Positions 1 through 5,770 of a stretch of DNA of 5,770 nucleotides are shown in pieces. The DNA lies in assembly GCA_023139225.1 (NCBI GenBank), contig JAGLNZ010000085.1, positions 1 through 5,770 of the forward strand, written 5' to 3'. The notes below the pieces were generated by a model, which did no database searches, was not told where the DNA came from, and saw only the letters and a list, made by a program, of their open reading frames with translations. Source of the stretch: Desulfobacula sp. (GTDB lineage Bacteria > Desulfobacterota > Desulfobacteria > Desulfobacterales > Desulfobacteraceae). Both the position numbers and the translations under genes were made by a program. Numbering within the stretch: the stretch's first letter is position 1; the number at the start of each line of letters is the position of its first letter.

Positions 1-348
1 GCAGCTGAATATTCAATAGATAAAAAATCAAAGAATCGTAAAGGAGATATCGGCAGCAGAGCCCTTTCAAAATTCAGAAAAGACTGGCAGCCTGTAATTT
101 CATCCCTTGAAACCAAAAAGGTCTCAGGCCCACATAAAATCCGGGATGCCTATTATATCTTTAAATTAACAAATAAAACAGAACCCCACCAGTATTCTTT
201 TGAAGAAAAAAAACCATATGTTAAAAACGATCTTCTGTACACAAGATACAGGGAAGAATGGCAAAAAACCTATGACAGCCTTAAAAAGGAATATAAGGTT
301 AAAATCGATGAAAAGAATCTTGCGGCTTTTTTAAATAAAGAATTCTGA
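1..348 (+). CDS. PpiC/SurA-type peptidyl-prolyl cis-trans isomerase, C-terminal part (5' end off the window)
   Basis: An open frame runs from base 1 to a TGA at 346-348 and gives 115 residues with no start, so the gene begins upstream. The visible part matches the end of a parvulin (rotamase) domain. KGDIG at residues 14-18 corresponds to the family's GGDLG turn, followed by a helix ending in KF, then VSGP (41-44, family VS.PV), and the closing strand AYYIFKL (50-56, family GY.I.KL). After the domain comes SFEE (66-69) and a charged helical tail rich in Lys, Glu and Tyr, as in SurA, PrsA and PpiD-like proteins where a chaperone helix follows the isomerase domain. Such proteins catalyse proline isomerisation and assist folding of exported proteins in the periplasm or at the inner membrane. 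The signal or anchor and most of the chaperone region lie outside the window, so the exact subtype cannot be named. The next gene starts 18 bases downstream, suggesting an operon. Confidence 0.8.
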   Translation, partial: AAEYSIDKKSKNRKGDIGSRALSKFRKDWQPVISSLETKKVSGPHKIRDAYYIFKLTNKTEPHQYSFEEKKPYVKNDLLYTRYREEWQKTYDSLKKEYKVKIDEKNLAAFLNKEF

Positions 349-366
349 TAAAAAGGAAAATTTTAT

Positions 367-879
367 ATGAAAAAAATTTTATTATTATGCTTAAGTCTTT
401 TTTTTGTTTTCGTATTTATAAATCCATCCTGGGCACACAGCACAAAGGGCAGAATTAAGGTTGTGCTGGACAAGGATACTTTGGTAATTGACGACATTGC
501 CTATTTTGCAGAATCATATGTTCACAGGCATTTATACAGGGGTAAGTATAAAAAATCGGAAAAAAGATTTTATGTTAATAAATTTATAAATCTTGAACAG
601 AACAAAAATCATGCTGTTATTAATTTCAAGACCCTGGATGCTAAACTCAAAAACATCTTTAACGATACAATCACCATCAACAGGCTTGAAAACGGCAGAT
701 GGGTGTTTAATCCGCAGAATGGCGAAAAAGCTATAGAGATGTTTACATATATAAAAAAATCAACGTATTACTATAACAAGTATGTTCTTCCGATATCTGC
801 TGCAGGACTGGCTCTTGCTTTGTCAGGACTTGGTTTTATCAGGATAAAAAAAAGAAAGGAACTAAGGCGTCAGTCTTAA
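367..879 (+). CDS. Hypothetical secreted protein with C-terminal membrane anchor
   Basis: I do not recognise this 170-residue protein. It opens with a clear signal sequence: MKK, a long hydrophobic core to about residue 18, and a likely signal peptidase I site after SWA (residue 23). The Cys at residue 8 sits inside the core with further hydrophobic residues after it, so a lipobox is unlikely. The mature part (24-138) is basic and rich in Lys, Tyr, Asn and Phe, with no Cys and no catalytic motif I can name. A second hydrophobic segment spans about 139-160 and is followed by a strongly basic tail (KKRKELRR), which predicts a periplasmic domain held by a C-terminal helix with the tail in the cytoplasm. 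The start is supported by AAGGA at 353-357, nine bases before the ATG. It lies 18 bases after the isomerase gene, so it may be a client or partner of that folding factor; this is inference from position only. Confidence 0.75.
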   Translation: MKKILLLCLSLFFVFVFINPSWAHSTKGRIKVVLDKDTLVIDDIAYFAESYVHRHLYRGKYKKSEKRFYVNKFINLEQNKNHAVINFKTLDAKLKNIFNDTITINRLENGRWVFNPQNGEKAIEMFTYIKKSTYYYNKYVLPISAAGLALALSGLGFIRIKKRKELRRQS

Positions 880-931
880 AGGATAGATACGCTGTTTACT
901 GGTAAAACAATAATAATATTAACAGGAACCC

Positions 932-1312
932 ATGGTTGAAATAATTAGACGATTAATAGCCGGAAGTATTACGCTGGGACTTATTGTCGGAAATTCGGGC
1001 AACATCATGGAATTTTATGATGAAACCGTTGCAATGTCCCGGCAGATAGCTACAGCAGGAGATCTTCGATCCATCACTATGATGCTGGATTATAACTATA
1101 TGAAAAAAGGACGTCTGCCTCGACCGGCCAGGTTTGAAATCTGGATGCAAAAAAATTTCAAGGAAAACAACCTGAAAGAGCTTATGACTGACCATTGGGG
1201 AAACAGGCTTGTTTATCAATCATCTAAAAAAGATAAGACTTATGTTTTAATAAGTTTGGGTCCTGACGGTATTTTAGATACCAAAGACGATATGAGGCGC
1301 ACAGGTCCTTAA
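932..1312 (+). CDS. GspG-like (major pseudopilin C-terminal domain) protein with non-canonical N-terminus
   Basis: This 126-residue protein carries the hallmarks of the globular domain of type II secretion GspG pseudopilins. There is a helix resembling the GspG stalk with MLDYNYMKKGRLP (51-63, family L..Y....G.YP), then DHWGN (87-91, family DPWGN), a strand with LVY, and a C-terminal SLGPDG (108-113) followed by an acidic loop with D112, D116, D119 and D120. In GspG such a loop binds calcium. The middle segment that is usually longer in GspG is short here. The N-terminus is odd: a membrane helix at about 8-24 is present, but the G-F-T/S-L-x-E prepilin cleavage motif is not. The nearest match is G11 followed by SITLG, with Gly where the conserved Glu5 should be. 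An in-frame TAA at 920-922 rules out a longer ATG-initiated form. AGGA at 924-927 is close to the ATG. It may be a minor pseudopilin-like or simply membrane-anchored protein. The prepilin peptidase two genes downstream supports a link to pseudopilus biology. Confidence 0.7.
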   Translation: MVEIIRRLIAGSITLGLIVGNSGNIMEFYDETVAMSRQIATAGDLRSITMMLDYNYMKKGRLPRPARFEIWMQKNFKENNLKELMTDHWGNRLVYQSSKKDKTYVLISLGPDGILDTKDDMRRTGP

Positions 1313-1346
1313 TAATGCTAACAAAATAACCTAACAATGGAATATC

Positions 1347-1898
1347 ATGAAGCAAAAAAACACAATAAAACGCAAATATCTGATCAATAAAAAGTTTCAA
1401 TTGAGTAATGCTCTTAAAATCACGGCTATCCAGATTCCATGCATACTGGTAACTGGAATTTCAATATCCTGGTTTTATCTTATTTTTATGGATAACAGAC
1501 TATACACAGATAGCAATCCTGGAATATTTTTGCATATGTTTTTTCTTATTATTCTTTTATCCTGCGGCGTTATATTTTTTTCCATCAGGTTTACACACTC
1601 AATTGCAGGACCTGTACAAAAAACAGGCGTGGTTTTAAGGCAGATTGCAAATGGAAACCTTCCTGAAAAAAAAATAAAGTTCAGAAAAAAGGATTCATTT
1701 AAAAATCTATCTAATGATTTGAACCATATGATTGATTCCATAAGAAAAGATCGCCTGGTTTATAAAAACACTACAGAAAAACTGGAATCACTCAAAAATG
1801 ATATTATCAACAACTATGCCGATCAAAACCAGTGTCTGGGAAAAATAGAAGATATCCTTAATATTATAAATACAAAAAATAAAGGACTTAAAAATTAA
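1347..1898 (+). CDS. Orphan HAMP-domain membrane protein, no output domain
   Basis: A 183-residue protein with a basic N-terminus (KRKYLINKKFQ), a first membrane helix at about 22-46, an extracytoplasmic loop of only about 14 residues, and a second helix at about 61-81. A HAMP-like region follows immediately (about 82-134): IAGPV with the conserved Pro at 89, a Gly-Asn-Leu at 103-105, a charged patch then DSF (116-118), and LNHMIDSI (125-132) matching the end of HAMP helix 2. The remaining part (about 137-178) looks like a coiled coil. HAMP domains normally relay signals from a periplasmic sensor to a methyl-accepting, kinase or cyclase domain; here there is neither a sensor domain nor an output domain, and the TAA at 1896-1898 is not obviously a truncation, since no output-domain remnant follows. 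The Shine-Dalgarno signal is weak (TGGAA at 1338-1342). It may pair with another protein through its coiled coil; the partner is unknown. Confidence 0.75.
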   Translation: MKQKNTIKRKYLINKKFQLSNALKITAIQIPCILVTGISISWFYLIFMDNRLYTDSNPGIFLHMFFLIILLSCGVIFFSIRFTHSIAGPVQKTGVVLRQIANGNLPEKKIKFRKKDSFKNLSNDLNHMIDSIRKDRLVYKNTTEKLESLKNDIINNYADQNQCLGKIEDILNIINTKNKGLKN

Positions 1899-1915
1899 CA
1901 CATATTCAACAACCA

Positions 1916-2704
1916 TTGATCTCATCTTTACAACCATTTGACATGTTGATTGTTTACCTGATTTTATCTGTATTTGGAACATGTATCGGGAGTTTTGCAA
2001 ATGTCTGCATTGCAAGAATCCCTCAATCATTGTCCGTGGTTTCACCCGGCTCTTTTTGTTCTGAATGCAAAAAATCCATAAAATTCTATGACAATATTCC
2101 CCTTATAAGTTATATCCTTCTTAAAGGACGATGTAGAAACTGTGCCGCTAAAATCGGACTGCGTTATTTTCTGGTAGAGCTTATATCCGGAGCAGCCGCT
2201 CTGTTAATTTTTTCATATTATGGAATATCTCTGGATGGATTGTTCTGTTTTATTTTTTTTGAGCTTTTGCTGATTATATCCTGTATTGATATTGATCACA
2301 GGATAATTCCAAATATTTTATCTCTTCCGGGGATTGGATTTTTTTTCGCAGTATCTTTTTTTTCACAAAGCATAACATGGCAGGCCTCCTTTCTTGGAAT
2401 CATGACAGGCGGCATAATTCTTTATATCATAGCCTTTATTTACTTTTTGATTAGAAAGGTTGATGGCATGGGAGGCGGCGATATTAAACTGCTTGCCATG
2501 GCAGGAGCTTTTATTGGCTGGCAGGGGGTGGTTTTTACTATCTTTTTAAGCTCTATGACCGGAACTCTCACAATTATTGGAATGATGCTGTCAAAACAAA
2601 AGCTTAATATGAAAACCAGTATTCCGTTCGGGCCTTTTATTTGTTTTGGAGCCGTGGTCTATCTATTGTTCGGACCTCAATTGATTCGATGGTATCTTTA
2701 TTGA
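1916..2704 (+). CDS. pilD: Type IV prepilin peptidase / N-methyltransferase (PilD/GspO family)
   Basis: This inner-membrane aspartyl protease cleaves the leader of type IV prepilins and type II secretion pseudopilins and, in the bifunctional form, methylates the new N-terminus. All family landmarks are present: GSFANV near the N-terminus (25-30), the zinc-binding pair C48-x2-C51 and C73-x2-C76 in the cytoplasmic loop, the first catalytic region CIDIDHRIIP (123-132, with Asp125), and the second, GMGGGDIKL (184-192, with Asp189). About six to eight hydrophobic helices follow one another, and PFGPFICFG (238-246) is the usual late motif. Length (262) is normal and the protein looks intact. The start is uncertain. 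The frame opens after a TAA at 1889-1891; TTG at 1916 gives the listed form, while ATG at 1943 (residue 10) gives a typical short N-terminus. Neither has a clear ribosome binding site. It follows the HAMP gene by 17 bases, probably in the same operon. The symbol follows the family; gspO would fit as well. Confidence 0.93.
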   Translation: MISSLQPFDMLIVYLILSVFGTCIGSFANVCIARIPQSLSVVSPGSFCSECKKSIKFYDNIPLISYILLKGRCRNCAAKIGLRYFLVELISGAAALLIFSYYGISLDGLFCFIFFELLLIISCIDIDHRIIPNILSLPGIGFFFAVSFFSQSITWQASFLGIMTGGIILYIIAFIYFLIRKVDGMGGGDIKLLAMAGAFIGWQGVVFTIFLSSMTGTLTIIGMMLSKQKLNMKTSIPFGPFICFGAVVYLLFGPQLIRWYLY

Positions 2705-2705
2705 T

Positions 2706-3575
2706 TTAAGGGTATTGCGACTCCAAATCCCAAACCGCCGTGGCAGTCAATCCTTCATGCTTTCTTACAATATGATTGTCTTTTGAGATGCTCTCAAGAT
2801 AATGATGAATAATTTTCTCAAGTTCAGCATTTGATCTTTTGCTCACCTTTTTAAAAAAGGCCATTTGACGGTCAAACTCGTCTTTCACTGTAGTTGTCTG
2901 GTTCCACTCAATTGTATCAAAGGTAATTTCCGGGAAAAAGCCCAACGAAAACAATAAATTTATTTTATATAAAATGCTCTGGGGTTTATCCTCAAGCGGC
3001 GTTTCCATTATTTTTTCCCATAAATCAGAGAGAATCGGCTGTTTTCTTTTTGCGGCCCACCCTCTTATGGCACAACCTTTTTTTGAACAGCTCATCATTT
3101 TAAAAAAGGCTTTTGGGCCGGCAACACCCGGAGACATGAATGCAATTACAAGATCAAACTTTTTCTTCCATCCTTTTTCTTCAATATCTATTTTGTGCCA
3201 GTCTTCATAAAGAATTGTAATATTATTTTTAATGTCCGGCGTAATATCCTGCTTAAATTTTTCCAGCATACCCCTGGAAAAATCAAGGGCTGTCACCTTA
3301 GCCCCATGCTTTGCCATCTCTATGGCAACCATTCCTGTCCCGCAGCCGATTTCAAGGACTTTCATTCCCTTAAACAAAAAACCGCTTTCTTCAAAAAATG
3401 ACATGGTCTTTTCAAGTCGGCGGTTCTTAACTTCTTTTGTATTCCGGTTATAAGTTAAGGCTGCTTTATCCCAGTATTCCTGAGTGGAAAAGCCCCTGTG
3501 AACGCTATAGGTATCGCTCTTCTTATCATTTTCCCACTCGCTGATCCAAAAATGTTTATTAAATATATTATCCAT
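2706..3575 (-). CDS. Class I SAM-dependent methyltransferase
   Basis: A 289-residue soluble protein with a Rossmann-type methyltransferase core. Motif I is VLEIGCGTG (73-81), the glycine-rich loop that holds S-adenosylmethionine. The following acidic strand is VTALDFS (94-100), with Asp98 placed to bind the ribose hydroxyls. A motif II-like strand, FDLVIAF, lies at 140-146. The N-terminal 70 residues contain an aromatic, charged segment (HRGFSTQEYW, 26-35) of the kind that caps the active site in small-molecule methyltransferases. A C-terminal region of about 110 residues is Trp- and Lys-containing and I cannot assign it to a substrate class. No metal-binding Cys cluster of the arsenite methyltransferase type is evident. 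The gene begins 17 bases after the RND pump gene on the same strand with only a weak ribosome binding site, suggesting co-transcription and possibly coupled translation. Its stop codon is one base from that of the convergent prepilin peptidase. Substrate unknown. Confidence 0.85.
   Translation of the reverse strand: MDNIFNKHFWISEWENDKKSDTYSVHRGFSTQEYWDKAALTYNRNTKEVKNRRLEKTMSFFEESGFLFKGMKVLEIGCGTGMVAIEMAKHGAKVTALDFSRGMLEKFKQDITPDIKNNITILYEDWHKIDIEEKGWKKKFDLVIAFMSPGVAGPKAFFKMMSCSKKGCAIRGWAAKRKQPILSDLWEKIMETPLEDKPQSILYKINLLFSLGFFPEITFDTIEWNQTTTVKDEFDRQMAFFKKVSKRSNAELEKIIHHYLESISKDNHIVRKHEGLTATAVWDLESQYP
3257..3283. repeat. Perfect 10-bp inverted repeat inside the methyltransferase gene
   Basis: The arms ATTTTTCCAG (3257-3266) and CTGGAAAAAT (3274-3283) are perfect reverse complements separated by seven bases. 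The element falls entirely within the codons for FSRGMLEKF just after the SAM-binding region. It has no T-run after it on either strand, so it is not a standard terminator. It may be a chance product of the codons for this conserved stretch, or it may fold in the mRNA. Confidence 0.5.
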
Positions 3576-3592
3576 TTTTCAAATTTTAAACT

Positions 3593-5770
3593 CTATTGTT
3601 TAGCCTGGGGTATGGATGTCTGTGCTTTATTTAATACACTTTCATCTTCCCTGGAAATAAAAAGGCCTACCACATCATTGATGACCACATACAAAGACGG
3701 GACAAAGACAAGGGTTAAACCGGTTGCTGCAATCAGACCAAAGCTGATACTTACAGCCATTGGAATTAAAAACTGCGCCTGGAAACTGGTTTCTAAAAGA
3801 AGCGGGAAAAGACCTGCAACTGTTGTCACCGAGGTCAGCAGGACCGGTCTGAATCTGTTTTGTCCGGCTTCAATAACAGCATCAAAAATTAAAGCGCCAT
3901 CCCTGATCTTTGAATTAATAAAATCTATTAAAATCAAAGAATCATTCACTACAATTCCGGACAGGGCAACAATTCCGAAAATACTGATCATGGTAATATC
4001 AAGGTTCATAAAATAGTGGCCGACAACGGCCCCTATGAGTCCAAAGGGAATGGCGGTCATAATGATCACCGGCTGAATATAGGATCGAAACTGGCTGGCA
4101 AGAAGCAAAAACATAATCATTGCTGCAAGAGAAAATCCAATCTTCAGGCTGTTAATGGATTCCTCAGTCCTTTTAGCCTGGCCTTCCAGGTCATAAGCCA
4201 CCCCCGGGTACCGGTTGACAAGACGATCCAGATAATTTGTTTTAAGGTCTTCAACGATTTCCCGGGCATTGGCAATATCTTCATTAATATCGGAAATAAC
4301 TGTAATAATCCTTTTCCGGTCTACCCGCTGAATGGTTGAATACCCTCTTTTCATTTCAATATCAGCCACTTGATTTAATGGTATTTCCCTTCCGTCACGG
4401 GTGCGAATCCTTAAGTCGTCAATACTGGATTCAGATTCCCTCTCTTTTTTTGAGTATCGTACCATTACCTTGATATCATCTTTACCCCTTTGAATTTTCA
4501 ACACTTCATCCCCGTAATATGCCTGCCGGATCTGGGTGGCAATATCAGCCAGGGTAATCCCTAAAGATTTAGCCCCTTTTTTAATATGAATCTGCTTTTC
4601 CATCTTGCCCGGCCTGAAATTATCCGTAATATCAAAAGTTCCCGGGTATTTGGCAATTTCTTCTTTTAATTCATCAGCAGCAAGTTCAAGCTGCTCAAGA
4701 TTATTACCCTTTAACTGAATTTCTATTGGGTTTCCCCCCGGTCCCCCGCCGATAATGGAAAAGGTCAGTTGTTCGGCACCAAGTATATCTCCGGTCAGTT
4801 CACGCCATTTTGCCGTCACTTCAGGTGCAGAAATATCAGGCCGTTTTGACGCCGATTGAATCTCTATCCAGGCCTCCCCGCAATGCCCCCCGTATACACC
4901 CGGTTTCCAGTCCCTTCTGGGAATAATACCAACCTGGGAAAAATTATTAACAATCAGATCTTCATTGTTAACTACCCTGTCCCGGAAAAACTCATTAAGG
5001 TCAAAGGCCCCTTTCTCAATTTGTTTTATGGCCTTTTCCGAGGCATTAAAAGGGGTTCCCAAAGGATAAATAATCTCTGAAATAATCCAGTTACTGTCGG
5101 TTTTTGGGAAAAACACAAAGGGCACATGCCCTCCCGCCAAAAGCCCGATGCTGACAATTAATATCCCAAACCCCGTGGCGAGTGTAAAATACCGATTCTT
5201 GACGCAATATTTCAAAACAGGCGTATAAATTGAACGGATAACAGCAGTTAAAGCTTTTTCAATTCTGTCCCTGATCCATTTATGGGCATCCAAAATATCT
5301 TTTTTAAACCATTCCAGCCAAAAGAATAAAATCCTGTAAATCAAAGCTTTATTCTTTTTTTTAGGCGTTAATGTATGCTCAAGGTGAGCCGGCAGAATAA
5401 TAAAGGCTTCAACAAGAGATATGGCAAGAATACATATCACTGCCTGGGGCATGATAAAGATAAATTTGCCCATGATCCCTTCAATATGCATCAAAGGTGC
5501 AAATGCGACAATGGTTGTGGTAACCGCCATCACAACCGGTGCACCAATCTGGGCAACACTGTCAATCACTGCATCTTTGGCAGATTTACCCGTTTTATAA
5601 TGGGTATAGACATTTTCCCCGACAATAATAGCATCATCCACCAGGATACCCAATGTCATGATAAACCCGAACAGGGATAACATGTTGATGGAAGCACCGA
5701 AAAAGTCCAGGATAAGAAAGGCGCCCATAAATGATATGGGTATCCCCGACGCCACCCAGAAAGCAAGTCC
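3593..5770 (-). CDS. RND-family efflux permease (AcrB/HAE-1-like), N-terminal third missing beyond the window edge
   Basis: The frame is open to the right edge (first codon GGA at 5768-5770) and stops at TAG 3593-3595, giving 725 visible residues. An in-frame GTG at 5753-5755 is internal, not the start. By alignment to AcrB about 360 N-terminal residues are missing, so the full protein would be near 1,085. Visible parts in order: membrane helices 3-6 with VDDAIIVGENVY (44-55), where D45 and D46 match the proton-relay pair D407/D408 of AcrB; a charged cytoplasmic amphipathic stretch (about 136-185); helix 7 (about 196-214); a large periplasmic porter/docking half (about 216-540) with GGGPGGNP; then helices 8-12, including ASQFRSYIQP, GIVVNDSLILIDF and RFRPVLLTS. 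The family pumps drugs, detergents or lipids from periplasm or inner membrane, driven by protons, with a membrane-fusion protein and a TolC-like channel; those genes are presumably upstream, off the window. Asn609 stands where AcrB has Lys940. Substrate cannot be told from sequence. Confidence 0.93.
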   Translation of the reverse strand, partial: GLAFWVASGIPISFMGAFLILDFFGASINMLSLFGFIMTLGILVDDAIIVGENVYTHYKTGKSAKDAVIDSVAQIGAPVVMAVTTTIVAFAPLMHIEGIMGKFIFIMPQAVICILAISLVEAFIILPAHLEHTLTPKKKNKALIYRILFFWLEWFKKDILDAHKWIRDRIEKALTAVIRSIYTPVLKYCVKNRYFTLATGFGILIVSIGLLAGGHVPFVFFPKTDSNWIISEIIYPLGTPFNASEKAIKQIEKGAFDLNEFFRDRVVNNEDLIVNNFSQVGIIPRRDWKPGVYGGHCGEAWIEIQSASKRPDISAPEVTAKWRELTGDILGAEQLTFSIIGGGPGGNPIEIQLKGNNLEQLELAADELKEEIAKYPGTFDITDNFRPGKMEKQIHIKKGAKSLGITLADIATQIRQAYYGDEVLKIQRGKDDIKVMVRYSKKERESESSIDDLRIRTRDGREIPLNQVADIEMKRGYSTIQRVDRKRIITVISDINEDIANAREIVEDLKTNYLDRLVNRYPGVAYDLEGQAKRTEESINSLKIGFSLAAMIMFLLLASQFRSYIQPVIIMTAIPFGLIGAVVGHYFMNLDITMISIFGIVALSGIVVNDSLILIDFINSKIRDGALIFDAVIEAGQNRFRPVLLTSVTTVAGLFPLLLETSFQAQFLIPMAVSISFGLIAATGLTLVFVPSLYVVINDVVGLFISREDESVLNKAQTSIPQAKQ

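Noticed and set aside
894..908. Short imperfect palindrome GTTTAC-TG-GTAAAAC between the anchored protein and the GspG-like gene
   Set aside because: Only six pairs with a bulge in AT-rich DNA, no T-run after it, and no second copy; too weak to call an operator or terminator.
911..920. AT-rich TAATAATATT as a possible -10 promoter element before the GspG-like gene
   Set aside because: No matching -35 element at the right distance, and such strings are common in this AT-rich DNA.
953..2045. Open frames on the - strand across the GspG-like, HAMP and peptidase genes
   Set aside because: They are antisense to genes with clear family motifs, and their own translations show nothing recognisable.
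2253..2363. Three runs of eight T (2253-2260, 2339-2346, 2356-2363) in the prepilin peptidase gene as possible slippage or phase-variation tracts
   Set aside because: They encode Phe-rich membrane helices in an AT-rich gene, the frame is intact, and runs of eight are short for phase variation.
2846..3109. Repeated TTTAAAAAAGGC-like motif at about 2850 and 3099
   Set aside because: Both copies encode the same Ala-Phe-Phe-Lys residues in the methyltransferase; coincidence of codon use explains them.
3498..4339. Open frames on the + strand across the efflux pump and methyltransferase genes
   Set aside because: They lie opposite strongly family-matching genes, their translations show no domain or sensible composition, and they lack ribosome binding sites.
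3593..5770. Higher GC content of the pump gene than of the left-hand genes as a sign of horizontal transfer
   Set aside because: The difference is visible but modest, and RND permeases often differ this way because of conserved Gly, Ala and Pro-rich segments; no mobile element borders it.

Overview
The window looks like a stretch of chromosome from an AT-rich Gram-negative bacterium. Several features point to the Gram-negative envelope: a parvulin-type periplasmic folding factor, a pseudopilin-like protein beside a prepilin peptidase, and an RND efflux pump. The mix of an orphan HAMP membrane protein, a GspG-like protein and a prepilin peptidase, with AT-rich codon use, reminds me of Desulfobacterota (former Deltaproteobacteria, perhaps Desulfobacterales). 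That placement is an impression from protein style, not something the sequence proves. There are no tRNAs, rRNAs, insertion sequences, CRISPR arrays or phage genes.

The left half (1-2704) is a tight run of five genes on the + strand: the C-terminal part of a PpiC/SurA-type peptidyl-prolyl isomerase; a 170-residue secreted protein of unknown function with a C-terminal membrane anchor; a 126-residue GspG-like protein with an unusual N-terminus; a 183-residue two-helix HAMP protein with no output domain; and a complete type IV prepilin peptidase (PilD/GspO family). Gaps are 17-52 bases and I see no terminator between them, so they could be one transcript. The theme appears to be envelope protein biogenesis and type II secretion or type IV pilus-like assembly. 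No secretion ATPase, platform protein or secretin lies in the window.

The right half (2706-5770) reads on the - strand. It holds a 5'-truncated RND-family efflux permease (725 residues visible, roughly 360 missing beyond the right edge) and, 17 bases downstream, a class I SAM-dependent methyltransferase. These two are probably co-transcribed. The methyltransferase converges on the prepilin peptidase with a single base between the two stop codons.

The points most worth a second look are the GspG-like protein without a canonical prepilin leader next to a prepilin peptidase, the HAMP protein that has neither sensor nor output domain, the pump-plus-methyltransferase pairing, and the replacement of the AcrB-type proton-relay lysine in the pump. 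I see no clear evidence of a wholly new system.
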